Assembly (NCBI RefSeq): GCF_030731595.1 | Contig: NZ_JANQTS010000075.1 | Span: forward strand, 1 to 43,813 | Source: Yoonia sp. | Lineage (GTDB): Bacteria; Pseudomonadota; Alphaproteobacteria; Rhodobacterales; Rhodobacteraceae | Direction of reading: 5' to 3' | Length of the DNA: 43,813 nt | In this document: piece after piece, positions 17,780 to 27,265 of the stretch | Numbering within the stretch: the stretch's first letter is position 1 | Layout: each line of letters opens with the position of its first letter | Made by a program: the position numbers and the translations under genes | Notes under the pieces: generated by a model | What the model saw: only the letters and a program-made list of their open reading frames with translations | Databases searched by the model: none | Told to the model about the DNA's origin: nothing

Positions 17780-18220
17780 ATGTCCGACCTATCAAAGACC
17801 CAACGTGATGCCATTGCCCGCAAGTTTATCGAAGCAATCCCGCATGCGCGCGAATTGGGCATGGAACTGACCGAGATTGGCGATGGCAGGGCTGTCATCG
17901 GCATGGACTATGACGCCCGTTTGGTGGGTGACCCCGAAACAGGTGTGATCCACGGCGGGGCGGTCTCTGCTTTGATGGATACCTGCGCGGGGGCGGCGGT
18001 CATGGCGCATCCTGCGGCCCCGATTGCCACTGCGACACTCGACTTGCGCATTGACTACATGCGCCCCGCAACCCCCGGTGACCGCATTACGGCAACCGCG
18101 GAATGCTATCATGTCACCCGCTCGGTGGCCTTTATCCGTGCCACAGCCGTCGATGCCGATCCCACACGCCCCGTGGCCACGGCAACGGGTGCGTTCACGA
18201 TTGAAAGTGCAAAACCATGA
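17780..18220 (+). CDS. PaaI-type hotdog acyl-CoA thioesterase (first of a pair)
   Basis: A 146-aa hotdog-fold protein that would hydrolyse acyl-CoA thioesters. The signature [20 protein letters not shown] contains the HGG motif followed by the catalytic-position Asp on the long helix, and [16 protein letters not shown] is the typical paired strand. ATG 17780 has AGGAG 5-9 bp upstream; the frame to 17717 lacks support. It is divergent from the beta-oxidation operon and followed by a second hotdog gene that overlaps it by 4 bp. The two probably act together, perhaps releasing CoA from dead-end acyl-CoAs. Confidence 0.9.
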   Translation: MSDLSKTQRDAIARKFIEAIPHARELGMELTEIGDGRAVIGMDYDARLVGDPETGVIHGGAVSALMDTCAGAAVMAHPAAPIATATLDLRIDYMRPATPGDRITATAECYHVTRSVAFIRATAVDADPTRPVATATGAFTIESAKP

Positions 18221-18711
18221 ACCGCCAACCCGAGCCTGTTCAGGTGATCAAGCAACGCCGCGACGCGACCTTGCAAAAGCTGGTAGCGGGTGTGCCCTAT
18301 ATCCAGTTTCTGGGCATCCAGATTGACCGTCGCGGAGACGAGTTGACCGCGATCCTGCCCTATGCGGACAAGCTGATCGGCAACCCGATGTTGCCCGCGA
18401 TCCACGGCGGTGTGACGGCAGCCTTTCTGGAGGTGACGGCCATTGTCGAACTGAGCTGGGCGATGATCTGGGAAGATATGGAGGCCGGCAAGGTCAGCGA
18501 AGACGCCCCGCGCATTCAACTGCCAAAGACGATTGATTTTACCGTGGATTACCTGCGCTCTGGCCTGCCCCGCGATGCCTATGCCCGCGCAAGGGTGAAT
18601 AGGTCGGGTCGGCGCTATGCGTCAGTCCATGTGGAGACATGGCAGGACAACCGCAGCCGATTGATGGCCCAAGCGACAGGGCATTTCCTGATGCCAGACC
18701 GCGATGGCTGA
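18217..18711 (+). CDS. PaaI-type hotdog thioesterase-like protein (second of a pair)
   Basis: A 164-aa hotdog protein. The helix motif reads [20 protein letters not shown], with HGG kept and Glu in place of the usual Asp, and the strand [20 protein letters not shown] follows the family pattern. It overlaps the first thioesterase (ATGA) and the MATE gene (8 bp), giving a three-gene operon. Asymmetric partners (one Asp-type, one Glu-type) could form a heteromeric enzyme, but that is speculation. The substrate is unknown. Confidence 0.87.
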   Translation: MNRQPEPVQVIKQRRDATLQKLVAGVPYIQFLGIQIDRRGDELTAILPYADKLIGNPMLPAIHGGVTAAFLEVTAIVELSWAMIWEDMEAGKVSEDAPRIQLPKTIDFTVDYLRSGLPRDAYARARVNRSGRRYASVHVETWQDNRSRLMAQATGHFLMPDRDG

Positions 18712-20047
18712 TGTCGCTTTGCTCACCCATCGGCGGGTGCTGGCCATTGCGATCCCGATCGTTCTGGCCAATGCGACCGTCCCGATCTTGGGCGTCGTCG
18801 ATACCGCCGTTGTCGGGCAGTTGGGCGAAGCCGCCCCGATTGGCGCTGTGGGTATCGGCGCGATCATCCTGTCGGCGGTCTATTGGATATTCGGTTTTCT
18901 GCGGATGGGCACGACCGGGCTGACCTCGCAAGCTGCTGGGGCAGGGGATCAGGACGAGGTGCAGGCCCTCTTGTCGCGCGCCTTGCTGATCGGGATTGCT
19001 GCGGGGCTGGTCATCATTGCCGCGCAAGTGCCGATTTTTCTGGGTGCGTTCTGGGTTTCGCCCGCCAGTGCAGAGGTCGAGGATCTTGCCCGCGACTATA
19101 TGACGATCCGCGTTTGGTCTGCACCGGCCACTATTGCTCTTTACGGCATCACAGGTTGGCTGATCGCGCAGGAACGGACGCGGGCGGTGCTTGTGCTGCA
19201 AGTCGCGATGAACGGAGCGAATATCGCGCTCAGTTTCTATCTGGGCTTGGCGTTGGAATGGGGCGTGCAGGGCGTGGCCTGGGCCACATTTGCGGCGGAA
19301 TGGGCTGGGCTCGCGCTGGGCCTTTGGTTTTGCCGCGATGCCTTTGCCGGTACCGCCTGGCGCACGGCGGCGCGTGTGTTCGATATCGTCCGGCTCAAGC
19401 ATATGGCGGTGGTGAATACCGATATCCTGATCCGGTCAGTGCTTTTGCAGGCGATCTTTGTCAGCTTTCTGCTTTACGGGTCCGATTTCGGCGATGTGCA
19501 ACTGGCCGCGAACCAGATCCTGATGCAGTTTCTGAATGTCACCGCCTATGCGCTGGATGGGTTTGCCTTCGCAGCAGAGGCGATGGTGGGCCAGGCGCTT
19601 GGCGCGCGCGCGCGGGCGGCCTTGCGGCGCAGTGCTGTGCTCAGCAGCCTTTGGGGTGCGGGTATTTGTGCGGTGCTGGCGCTTTGCTTTGCGCTTTTTG
19701 GTGGCATCGTCATTGATCTGATGACAACAGCCCCAGAGGTCCGCGACGCCGCCCGCATCTATCTGCCCTATATGGTGGCAGCCCCGATTGTCGGGGTCGC
19801 GGCTTGGATGCTGGACGGGATTTTCATCGGGGCGACCCGCACCAAAGACATGCGCAACATGATGCTGATCTCGACCGTGATCTACTTTGCGTCGGTGATT
19901 CCGCTGATGGCAGCTTTTGGCAATCACGGTCTTTGGGTCGGTTTGCTGCTCAGCTTTGTGGTGCGCGGGGTGACTTTGGCGTGGAAATATCCGGCATTGG
20001 AAGCGCAGGCTGACAACGCCCGTTCAGGTCCAGTCGCTGCGGCCTGA
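18704..20047 (+). CDS. MATE-family efflux transporter (DinF-like)
   Basis: A 447-aa inner-membrane protein with about twelve transmembrane helices in two six-helix halves. The N-terminus is diagnostic of DinF-like MATE exporters: [27 protein letters not shown], then the [18 protein letters not shown] loop. The second half starts near [17 protein letters not shown]. These proteins export cationic or organic compounds driven by Na+ or H+. It overlaps the thioesterase upstream, and its last 24 bp overlap the convergent pyrD end. The substrate cannot be told. Confidence 0.92.
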   Translation: MADVALLTHRRVLAIAIPIVLANATVPILGVVDTAVVGQLGEAAPIGAVGIGAIILSAVYWIFGFLRMGTTGLTSQAAGAGDQDEVQALLSRALLIGIAAGLVIIAAQVPIFLGAFWVSPASAEVEDLARDYMTIRVWSAPATIALYGITGWLIAQERTRAVLVLQVAMNGANIALSFYLGLALEWGVQGVAWATFAAEWAGLALGLWFCRDAFAGTAWRTAARVFDIVRLKHMAVVNTDILIRSVLLQAIFVSFLLYGSDFGDVQLAANQILMQFLNVTAYALDGFAFAAEAMVGQALGARARAALRRSAVLSSLWGAGICAVLALCFALFGGIVIDLMTTAPEVRDAARIYLPYMVAAPIVGVAAWMLDGIFIGATRTKDMRNMMLISTVIYFASVIPLMAAFGNHGLWVGLLLSFVVRGVTLAWKYPALEAQADNARSGPVAAA

Positions 20048-21076
20048 TCCGACGGCCTCGGCCACATTGGCGAACCCGTCGCGTTTCAGCAGGGCATCAA
20101 GGCCAGACGCGATATCGCCTGCCAAGGAGATGCCGCCATAGACAAGAGCGGTGTAAAGCTGCACCGCCGCCGCGCCCGCGCGGATTTTCTGATAGGCCTG
20201 TTCGGCAGTGCTGACGCCGCCAACCCCGATGATCGGCAAGGTGGTCAGGCCCGACACCTGTGCCAAGACGCGCGTTGATTTCTCGAAAAGCGGCTGACCG
20301 GATAGCCCGCCCTGTTCGGCTTTGTGCGGCCCGTGCAGCCCGTCACGATCAAGCGTCGTATTGGTCGCGATGATCGCCGCGATGCCAGAGGCATTGGCGA
20401 CTTCGGCGACCTCTGCAATCTCGTCACTGGTCAGGTCCGGGGCGATCTTCAGGAAGATCGGGATCGGGTTGGCGAGGCGCGCTTGCGCCTCCATCACGCC
20501 AGCAAGCAATGCTGCAAGCGCTGCCTTGCCTTGCAGATCGCGCAGCTTTTCGGTGTTGGGTGAGGACACATTGACGGTCGCGAAATCCACCACTGCTCCG
20601 CAATGGGCAAGGACCGTCGCAAAATCCGCGGATTTATCAAGGCTGTCTTTGTTGGCGCCAAGGTTCAAGCCGATCGCGGCACCTTTGGGGCGGGCGGCGA
20701 GGCGGGTCGCAATTGCGTCCATCCCGTCGTTGTTGAAGCCAAAGCGATTGATCGCGGCCTTGTCTTGGGCCAGCCGGAAAAGCCGGGGTTTGGGGTTCCC
20801 GGGTTGCGGGCGAGGGGTCGCGGCACCGACCTCGAGAAAACCGAAACCGGTGCGGGACAGGGCGTGCAAGGCCGTCGCATTCTTGTCGAAACCGGCAGCA
20901 AGACCGACTGGGTTAGGCAGATCGAGACCCGCCAATTTAGTGCGCAAACGCGCAGAGGTCACAGGCCCGCTGCGGGGGCCAAGCCCTGCATTCAGCGCCC
21001 TGAGCGCGAGACCATGGGCAGTCTCGGGATCGATCCGGCGCAAGGCGGTCAGCCCGATCTGTTCGAGCGCTTTCAT
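20024..21076 (-). CDS. pyrD: Dihydroorotate dehydrogenase (quinone), class 2
   Basis: Oxidises dihydroorotate to orotate in pyrimidine synthesis, passing electrons to the quinone pool. The 350-aa length and amphipathic N-terminal helices ([20 protein letters not shown]) mark the membrane-associated class 2. FMN/substrate motifs: [36 protein letters not shown], the catalytic-Ser loop [27 protein letters not shown], and [19 protein letters not shown]. It overlaps the upstream DUF952 gene by 4 bp (ATGA). Its 3' end overlaps the convergent MATE gene by 24 bp. Confidence 0.95.
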   Translation of the reverse strand: MKALEQIGLTALRRIDPETAHGLALRALNAGLGPRSGPVTSARLRTKLAGLDLPNPVGLAAGFDKNATALHALSRTGFGFLEVGAATPRPQPGNPKPRLFRLAQDKAAINRFGFNNDGMDAIATRLAARPKGAAIGLNLGANKDSLDKSADFATVLAHCGAVVDFATVNVSSPNTEKLRDLQGKAALAALLAGVMEAQARLANPIPIFLKIAPDLTSDEIAEVAEVANASGIAAIIATNTTLDRDGLHGPHKAEQGGLSGQPLFEKSTRVLAQVSGLTTLPIIGVGGVSTAEQAYQKIRAGAAAVQLYTALVYGGISLAGDIASGLDALLKRDGFANVAEAVGSGRSDWT

Positions 21077-21405
21077 GTCAGGTCGGGGAACTGGTGGATG
21101 CCGCCCACAAGCGGCAGCGGCCTGCTCCAGAGCACATCATCCATCCGCAGCTTGCGATAAAGGTGCGGGAAAAGCACGCCTTCGCGGGCCGGTTCCCATT
21201 TCAACGGATCAAGCCCCTCGGCGTCAATCGCAAGCAAGACCAGCCCATCAACATGCGCAAAATACTTCGCCGCTGTTTCGGCCACGGTCTCGGCGGTCGA
21301 AAAATGGATATAGCCATCGCTGACGTCGATAGGCGCGCCGGTCGTTTCACCGTCGGCTTGCAGGGCGGCCCATTCGGCAGCACGGAATATCTTGTAGATC
21401 AACAT
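21073..21405 (-). CDS. DUF952 family protein
   Basis: A ~110-aa protein of the DUF952 type: [15 protein letters not shown] at the N-terminus, [37 protein letters not shown] and [20 protein letters not shown] at the C-terminus. The conserved FPHLY and DGYIHFS segments are characteristic; biochemical function is unknown (the fold is thought to resemble ADP-ribosyl/phosphotransferase-like proteins, which I cannot confirm here). ATG 21405 begins the conserved domain, and the frame upstream is not family-like. It overlaps pyrD by 4 bp and is divergent from the 5'-nucleotidase. Confidence 0.88.
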   Translation of the reverse strand: MLIYKIFRAAEWAALQADGETTGAPIDVSDGYIHFSTAETVAETAAKYFAHVDGLVLLAIDAEGLDPLKWEPAREGVLFPHLYRKLRMDDVLWSRPLPLVGGIHQFPDLT

Positions 21406-21557
21406 AACCGCGTCATGGCCTTTGCGCAAAAAATGGTCAAGCGCCTGATGATTTGCGAATTGACGCAAGGGCGGGGGTAGAGAGGGGTTATTGGGTTTGA
21501 CTCTCACAGGAGCGCTCGCCAAGCTGAGGGCATTCCAACCTTGGGGGACTTGATCCA

Positions 21558-23120
21558 ATGAATTCACGTATAATGATGACCACCTGTGCACTGGCACTTT
21601 CGGCAAGCGCTGCATCAGCCGATTACACGCTGCACATCATCCACACCAACGACTTGCACAGCCGCATTGAGCCGATCAATGCCTTTGATTCGACCTGCAA
21701 CGCGGAAGCCAACGCTGCTGGCGAATGCTTTGGCGGCGTGGCGCGCGTTGTAACGAAGATCAATGAGTTGCGCGAACAGCTCGCCGGGCAAAACGTGCTC
21801 GTCCTTGATGCCGGCGACCAGTATCAGGGCAGCCTGATGTACACGACCTACAAAGGCGATGTCGAAGCCGAGTTCATGAACGTGATCGGCTATGACGTGA
21901 TGGCTGTCGGGAACCACGAGTTCGATGATGGCGACGAAGGCCTGCGTAAATTGACGGATGCGGTGTCGTTTCCGGTCATCTCTGGCAATATTGACGTGTC
22001 CCGTTCGAACGTGCTGGCCGGTCAGGTTGAGAACCATGTCATCCTAGAAGTCGGTGGCGAGAGGATCGCGATCATCTCCGCGCTTGCGGCGGATACCGTG
22101 GAAACTTCCAGCCCTTCGGATGCGGTCATCTTTACCAACGAGATCGAAAGCCTGAGCGCGGATGTCGCCACACTTGAAGCTGAGGGCGTGACAAAGATCA
22201 TCGCCTTGACCCATGTTGGCGTGACCAAGGACATGGCGATTGCAGAGGCAGTTGACGGCATTGATGCCGTTGTCGGTGGCCACTCGCACACCCTGTTTTC
22301 GAACACAGAAGAAGGCGCCATGGCCTATCCGACGATGGTTGGCGATACGCCTGTCGTGCAGGCCTATGCCTATTCGAAATACGTCGGTCTGCTGACCTTG
22401 GTGTTTGATGACGCAGGCAACGTCACCTCTGCAACAGGTGATACGATCCTGCTGGACGCGAGCGTCGCAGAAGATGCTGCATCCGTTGCACGCGTTGCTG
22501 AACTGGCTGGCCCGATTGAAGAAATGAAAACACGGATCGTTGCCGACGCGGTTGAAGCGATTGAAGGTGACCGATCTGTTTGCCGCGCCATGGAATGTCC
22601 AATGGGCAACCTTGTTGCGGATGCGATGCTTGACCGCGTTGCAGATCAGGGCATTCAGATCGCAATCCAGAACGGTGGGGGCTTGCGCGCCTCGATCGAC
22701 GCGGGCGAAGTCACCATGGGTGAGGTTCTGACCGTCCTGCCGTTCCAGAATACGCTGTCTACGTTCCAGGTCTCTGGTGCCGCGATGGTCGCCGCTCTTG
22801 AAAACGGTGTCAGCCAGATCGAAGAAGGCGCAGGCCGTTTCCCGCAGGTCGCAGGCATCAGCTTTTCGGTTGATGCAGCAGCGCCAGCCGGAGCCCGCGT
22901 TTCTGACGTGATGGTGGGTGGTGTCGCGATCGACCTGGATGCGATTTATGGTGTCGTTTCAAACAACTACGTGCGTAACGGTGGTGACGGTTACAGCATG
23001 TTCGAAGATGCGATGAATGCCTATGACTTCGGTCCCGATCTGGCGGATGTCACAGCAGAATACATCGCCGCGAATGCGCCGTACCAGCCATACACCGATG
23101 GTCGTATTACGATGAAGTAA
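21558..23120 (+). CDS. Periplasmic 5'-nucleotidase / metallophosphatase (UshA-like)
   Basis: A 520-aa secreted enzyme that dephosphorylates nucleotides (and perhaps UDP-sugars) outside the cytoplasm. It has a signal peptide (~1-22, cleavage near ASA-DYT). The metallophosphatase domain shows HTNDLHSR, DAGDQYQGS, GNHEFDDG, ALTHVGVTKD and GGHSHTLF, which supply the two-metal site. The C-terminal nucleotide-binding domain shows QNGGGLRASI, PFQNTLSTF and VSNNYVRNGGDGY. A GGGGGA site precedes the ATG by ~10 bp. It could supply nucleosides to the salvage enzymes in this window. It is monocistronic, ending at a strong terminator. Confidence 0.94.
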   Translation: MNSRIMMTTCALALSASAASADYTLHIIHTNDLHSRIEPINAFDSTCNAEANAAGECFGGVARVVTKINELREQLAGQNVLVLDAGDQYQGSLMYTTYKGDVEAEFMNVIGYDVMAVGNHEFDDGDEGLRKLTDAVSFPVISGNIDVSRSNVLAGQVENHVILEVGGERIAIISALAADTVETSSPSDAVIFTNEIESLSADVATLEAEGVTKIIALTHVGVTKDMAIAEAVDGIDAVVGGHSHTLFSNTEEGAMAYPTMVGDTPVVQAYAYSKYVGLLTLVFDDAGNVTSATGDTILLDASVAEDAASVARVAELAGPIEEMKTRIVADAVEAIEGDRSVCRAMECPMGNLVADAMLDRVADQGIQIAIQNGGGLRASIDAGEVTMGEVLTVLPFQNTLSTFQVSGAAMVAALENGVSQIEEGAGRFPQVAGISFSVDAAAPAGARVSDVMVGGVAIDLDAIYGVVSNNYVRNGGDGYSMFEDAMNAYDFGPDLADVTAEYIAANAPYQPYTDGRITMK

Positions 23121-23144
23121 GCCGATCTTTCACAGGCAAAAAAG

Positions 23145-23175
23145 ACGCGCCGCGGGCACCCCGTGGCGCGTTTTT
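23145..23175 (+). terminator. Strong rho-independent terminator after the 5'-nucleotidase
   Basis: A 12-bp stem, ACGCGCCGCGGG (23145-23156) with CCCGTGGCGCGT (23160-23171), contains one G-T wobble and a three-base loop, and is followed by TTTTT. It lies 24 bp after the stop. The preceding AAAAAA (23138-23143) would also make it work on the minus strand. Confidence 0.88.
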
Positions 23176-23230
23176 CCGTTCTTGATACCTCTGACGGGGA
23201 TATTTCTGAGCAAAAGAGGCCAGCGGTTGC

Positions 23231-23257
23231 TTGACGCGCTGCCTGCGGTGCCATAAT
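23231..23257 (+). promoter_or_regulatory. Likely tRNA-Gly promoter
   Basis: TTGACG (23231-23236) and CATAAT (23252-23257) match -35 and -10 hexamers with a 15-bp gap (16 if read as ATAATT). The -10 ends 14 bp before the tRNA 5' end. The gap is slightly short but both boxes are good. Confidence 0.55.
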
Positions 23258-23271
23258 TCACCAAAACGGAC

Positions 23272-23345
23272 GCGGGCGTTGTGTAATGGTAAGACCCTTG
23301 CCTTCCAAGCAAGAGACGCGGGTTCGATTCCCGCCGCCCGCTCCA
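23272..23345 (+). tRNA. tRNA-Gly (anticodon TCC)
   Basis: The cloverleaf folds by hand. The acceptor stem GCGGGCG (23272-23278) pairs with CGCCCGC (23335-23341). The D-loop contains TAATGGTAAGA. The anticodon stem CTTGC/GCAAG closes the 7-base loop CTTCCAA with anticodon TCC at 23304-23306. The T-arm has CGGG-TTCGATT-CCCG. Discriminator T is followed by encoded CCA (23343-23345). It reads GGA/GGG codons. Confidence 0.96.
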
Positions 23346-23444
23346 AGACATCCATGCATATGAAAATACCTCAGATGCGATTGGTCGCCTTGTGAAACGC
23401 TCGGTTCAGTTTTAAGACACCCTGAGTGAATTTGAGGACTGTGC

Positions 23445-25235
23445 ATGGCCGAGACCCAAAGACCGAAACCCGAAGACCGCCCTGTCGGCAAAAAAGTGGG
23501 CGCATTGCGCGCGCTTTGGCCTTTCATGAAGGTCTATCGGTGGAACATGATCGGCGCTTCGGTCGCACTGGTTTTCACCGCAATGGTTTCGCTCAGTCTG
23601 CCGATTGCGGCGGGGCGTGTTGTCGATACATTCGGGCTGGCCAGCGGCGAGATCAGCCAGCATTTCGTCACGATGCTGACCATCGCGGTGCTGCTCGCCT
23701 TTGGCACGGCGCTGCGTTATTTTCTTGTCACGCGGTTGGGTGAACGTGTGGTCGCGGATATCCGCAAAGCGGTGTTCAACCGCATGATCAGCATGAGCCC
23801 TGCGTTCTACGAAAAGATTATGACCGGCGAAGTACTCAGCCGGATCACGACCGATACGACGCTGATCCTTTCGGTGATCGGCAGTTCGGTTTCCATTGCT
23901 TTGCGCAACATCCTGATCTTCATCGGCGGTGTGATCCTGATGCTGCTGACATCGGTCAAGATGAGCGTCATGGTCCTTTGGCCGATCCCCGTAGTCTTGT
24001 TTCCGATCCTGTTTCTGGGCCGCCGCGTGCGGAGCCTGTCCAAGGAAAATCAGGACCTGATCGCGGAATCAAGCGGCGATGCCTCCGAGCAGTTGTTGTC
24101 GGCGCAAACAGTACAGGCCTTTACTCATGAGGCGCTAAGCCGCGCCAAATTCGACGAGGTCACAGAGCAAAGCTACAGGTCCGCCCGCAAGCGGATTCTG
24201 ACGCGTGCGATGTTGACAGCCATCGTGATCTTTATGGTCTTTGCTGCGATCGTCCTGTTCCTGCAAATGGGATCGCAGGATGTGGTTGCCGGTGAAATCA
24301 CCGAAGGCGGGCTGGTGCAGTTCATGATCTATACGATCATGGTGGGCGGCGCAGTCGCGGCCCTGTCCGAGGTATGGGGCGAGCTCCAGCGCGCTGCCGG
24401 TGCGACCGAGCGTTTGGTCGAACTACTGACCGCGGAAGATACGGTGCAAGACCCCGCAGAACCCAAGGTCTTGGCCGCACCTGTCAAAGGCGCGTTGCGC
24501 TTTGACAACGTCAAGTTCCACTACCCTTCGCGGCCGCAAATTTCGGCCCTTGCCGGGATCAATCTCGATATCACGCCCGGTGAAACTGTGGCCCTTGTCG
24601 GGCCGTCGGGGGCAGGCAAAAGCACGATCATCCAGATGGTCCAGCGGTTCTATGACCCGCAAGAGGGTGCCGTGCGGATCGACGGCATAGACCTGCGCGA
24701 TCTCCACCGCGCTGATTTCCGCAAGTACATTGCCCTTGTGCCGCAAGATCCGGTCATCTTTGCAGATACCGCGCGCGAGAATATCCGTTTTGGCCGCCCG
24801 ACAGCGACGGATGCTGAGGTGGAAGAGGCGGCAAAGGCTGCAGCAGCTTATGATTTCCTGAAGGCCCTGCCGGACGGTTTTGAAAGCTATGTCGGCGAAC
24901 GCGGTGTCATGCTTTCGGGTGGGCAAAAGCAGCGGATTGCGATTGCCCGCGCGATCCTGCGAGATGCGCCGATCTTGTTGCTGGACGAAGCGACAAGTGC
25001 GCTGGATGCCGAAAGCGAATATGCCGTGCAGCGTGCTGTTGAAGAACTGGCCAAAAGCCGCACGACATTGATTGTGGCACACCGTCTGGCCACCGTGAAA
25101 AAAGCGGACCGGATCATTGTGTTGGAGGACGGGCAGATCGTCGCCCAAGGCACCCATGACGCGCTTGTGGCCCAAGGCGGGCTTTATGCGCGGCTGGCGC
25201 GTTTACAATTTACCGAAGGCGTCGCCGCCGAATAA
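23445..25235 (+). CDS. ABC exporter, fused permease-ATPase (MsbA-like)
   Basis: A 596-aa half-transporter. The N-terminal six-helix domain (~25-320) is followed by a nucleotide-binding domain (~345-590) with Walker A GPSGAGKST, Q-loop VPQDP, signature LSGGQKQR, Walker B ILLLDEATSALD and switch His in VAHRLAT. Type IV exporters of this kind work as dimers and move lipids, drugs or peptides outward. The segment ALRNILIFIGGVILMLLTS is typical of the MsbA/lipid-exporter-like group in Rhodobacteraceae. No neighbouring gene reveals the substrate. It begins 100 bp after the tRNA and has its own start with a weak Shine-Dalgarno. Confidence 0.92.
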   Translation: MAETQRPKPEDRPVGKKVGALRALWPFMKVYRWNMIGASVALVFTAMVSLSLPIAAGRVVDTFGLASGEISQHFVTMLTIAVLLAFGTALRYFLVTRLGERVVADIRKAVFNRMISMSPAFYEKIMTGEVLSRITTDTTLILSVIGSSVSIALRNILIFIGGVILMLLTSVKMSVMVLWPIPVVLFPILFLGRRVRSLSKENQDLIAESSGDASEQLLSAQTVQAFTHEALSRAKFDEVTEQSYRSARKRILTRAMLTAIVIFMVFAAIVLFLQMGSQDVVAGEITEGGLVQFMIYTIMVGGAVAALSEVWGELQRAAGATERLVELLTAEDTVQDPAEPKVLAAPVKGALRFDNVKFHYPSRPQISALAGINLDITPGETVALVGPSGAGKSTIIQMVQRFYDPQEGAVRIDGIDLRDLHRADFRKYIALVPQDPVIFADTARENIRFGRPTATDAEVEEAAKAAAAYDFLKALPDGFESYVGERGVMLSGGQKQRIAIARAILRDAPILLLDEATSALDAESEYAVQRAVEELAKSRTTLIVAHRLATVKKADRIIVLEDGQIVAQGTHDALVAQGGLYARLARLQFTEGVAAE

Positions 25236-25342
25236 ATCCTTTTTTCGCAGCGTCAGGCTTGTGATTATCCGCGATTGTCCGCACCTTGCATCCACAGGGA
25301 GGCTACGCAGGTGTGTGGCAAAGGAACGGGGGAGGAGACGAC

Positions 25343-27229
25343 ATGGCGTTTGCAACTGTCGCAGATCGTGATGCAATCGAAAATGAAATGCCGTGGGCGG
25401 CGCGGGATGTACCCGTCACCACCTATGGCCTGATTACGCAGACCGCTGACAAACACGGCAGCCGCAAGGCTGTCAGCTTTAGCCTGTTTTCCGATCCAGA
25501 GGCGAAATGCGAAACGCTGAGCTGGAATGAAGTGCGCGGCAAGACCGGGCAGGCCGCCAATATGTTCCGCAAACTGGGTGTCGGTGAAACCGATGTCGTG
25601 GCTTATCTGATGCCGAACGCAACCGAAACGGTGCTGACCTATCTGGGCGGGCAGGTGGCAGGTATCGTCAATCCGATCAATCCACTGCTCGAGGCTGAAC
25701 AGATCGCCGCAATCCTGCGCGAGACGAATGCAAAAGTGCTTGTCACGCTCAAAGCATTCCCCAAGACCGATGTGGCCCAAAAAGCGGCCGAGGCGGTAAG
25801 GCTGGCACCGAATGTGACCCATGTGCTCGAGGTTGATTTGCTGCGCTACCTGACCGGCCTGAAGCGCTTGATTGTGCCATTGATCCGCCCCAAGAACCCA
25901 GTTGCACACAAAGCGAAGGTTCTCGATTTCAATGCCGAACTGAACAAACAGCCCACAACGCTCCAGTTTCATGACAGCACGACCGACCGTGTGGCCGCCT
26001 ACTTCCACACCGGAGGCACGACGGGGATGCCAAAGGTTGTGCAGCATCGCTATTCCGGGATCGTCTATAATGCCTGGCTGGGCGACAGGCTCTTGTTTAC
26101 CGAACAGGATGTGCAAATCTGTCCATTGCCGCTTTTCCACGTCTTTGCGACCATCGTGTCTTTGGGGGCGTCTTTGGGGTCTGGCGCGCAGATCGTTTTC
26201 CCGACACCGCAAGGCTATCGCGGGGAGGGGGTCTTTGACAATTTCTGGAAGCTGATCGAGAAGCACAAGGTCACCTTTATGATCACCGTGCCCACGGCCA
26301 TGTCGGCACTGATGCAGCGCAAGGTGGATGCGGATATCTCGACCCTGCGGCTGGCCTTTTGCGGTTCGGCCCCTTTGCCACTGGAACTTTACCGCCGTTT
26401 CGAAGCGGCGGCAGGTGTGACCATCTGCGAGGGCTATGGCCTGACAGAGGCGACCTGTCTGGTGTCGATCAACCCCCCGATCGGTGAAAAACGGGTGGGG
26501 TCCATCGGCGTGCCATTCCCCTATACGGACGTCAAGATCATGTCCCCTGCCACGGGGATGGAAATGGGTATCGACGAGATCGGGGAAATCTGCGTCAGCA
26601 GTCCGGGGGTATATGGCGGCAAGACCTACACCGAAGACGAAAAGAATAGCGGCCTCTTTTACTCTGGGGCACAGAGTGACGCGCAATACCTGCGGACGGG
26701 CGATCTGGGCCGAAAGGACGCAGACGGTTATCTTTGGATCACAGGCCGTGCAAAGGATCTGATCATTCGCGGTGGACACAACATTGACCCTGCCGAGATC
26801 GAAGAGGCCTTGGCCGGGCACGATGCCGTCGCTTTTGCAGGGGCCATCGGGCAGCCGGACTTGCATGCGGGTGAAGTGCCGTGTGCCTATGTCGAATTGG
26901 TCGAAGGGGCCAAGGTGACACCGGAAGAATTGATGGCTTTTGCCAAAGACCATATCCACGAACGTGCGGCACACCCCAAGAGTATAGAAATATTGGACGA
27001 GTTGCCAAAAACGGCTGTTGGCAAAATCTTCAAACCGGATTTGCGCAAGCGTGCCATCACACGGATCTACGATGCAGCCTTGCACGATCTTGCCGCCGAA
27101 GTCCGCGAGGTCAGCGAGGACAAGCGGCGCGGTTTGGTTGCGCAAATTGCCAAGACAGGCGATGTGACAGAAGCAGAAATCGGCAAAGCTTTGAATGCCT
27201 ACACTATCCCTTGGGAATTGGCGGACTAA
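25343..27229 (+). CDS. Acyl-CoA synthetase (AMP-binding, ~630 aa)
   Basis: A 628-aa ANL-family ligase. Motifs: P-loop FHTGGTTGMPKVVQH (TGG for the usual TSG), CEGYGLTEATCLVS, YLRTGDLGRKDADGY, GRAKDLIIRGGHNIDPAEIE, and the catalytic Lys in PKTAVGKIFKPDLRKRA. The C-terminus is ~45 residues longer than common ligases (RIYDAALHDLAAEVREVSED onward). ATG 25343 has GGAGGAGA directly upstream, so the extra open frame to 25286 is rejected. It is the second of three acyl/malonyl-CoA ligases in this window and precedes a hydroxyacid dehydrogenase by 36 bp, a likely two-gene operon. The acid it activates is unknown. Confidence 0.9.
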   Translation: MAFATVADRDAIENEMPWAARDVPVTTYGLITQTADKHGSRKAVSFSLFSDPEAKCETLSWNEVRGKTGQAANMFRKLGVGETDVVAYLMPNATETVLTYLGGQVAGIVNPINPLLEAEQIAAILRETNAKVLVTLKAFPKTDVAQKAAEAVRLAPNVTHVLEVDLLRYLTGLKRLIVPLIRPKNPVAHKAKVLDFNAELNKQPTTLQFHDSTTDRVAAYFHTGGTTGMPKVVQHRYSGIVYNAWLGDRLLFTEQDVQICPLPLFHVFATIVSLGASLGSGAQIVFPTPQGYRGEGVFDNFWKLIEKHKVTFMITVPTAMSALMQRKVDADISTLRLAFCGSAPLPLELYRRFEAAAGVTICEGYGLTEATCLVSINPPIGEKRVGSIGVPFPYTDVKIMSPATGMEMGIDEIGEICVSSPGVYGGKTYTEDEKNSGLFYSGAQSDAQYLRTGDLGRKDADGYLWITGRAKDLIIRGGHNIDPAEIEEALAGHDAVAFAGAIGQPDLHAGEVPCAYVELVEGAKVTPEELMAFAKDHIHERAAHPKSIEILDELPKTAVGKIFKPDLRKRAITRIYDAALHDLAAEVREVSEDKRRGLVAQIAKTGDVTEAEIGKALNAYTIPWELAD

Positions 27230-27265
27230 GTCACGCTCTGAGTAATGAATAAAGGAAGAACTGCG

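Noticed and set aside
23272..23345. tRNA-Gly as a genomic-island attachment site
   Set aside because: No integrase, no duplicated 3' tRNA end and no composition change are seen downstream; neighbours are ordinary chromosomal genes.
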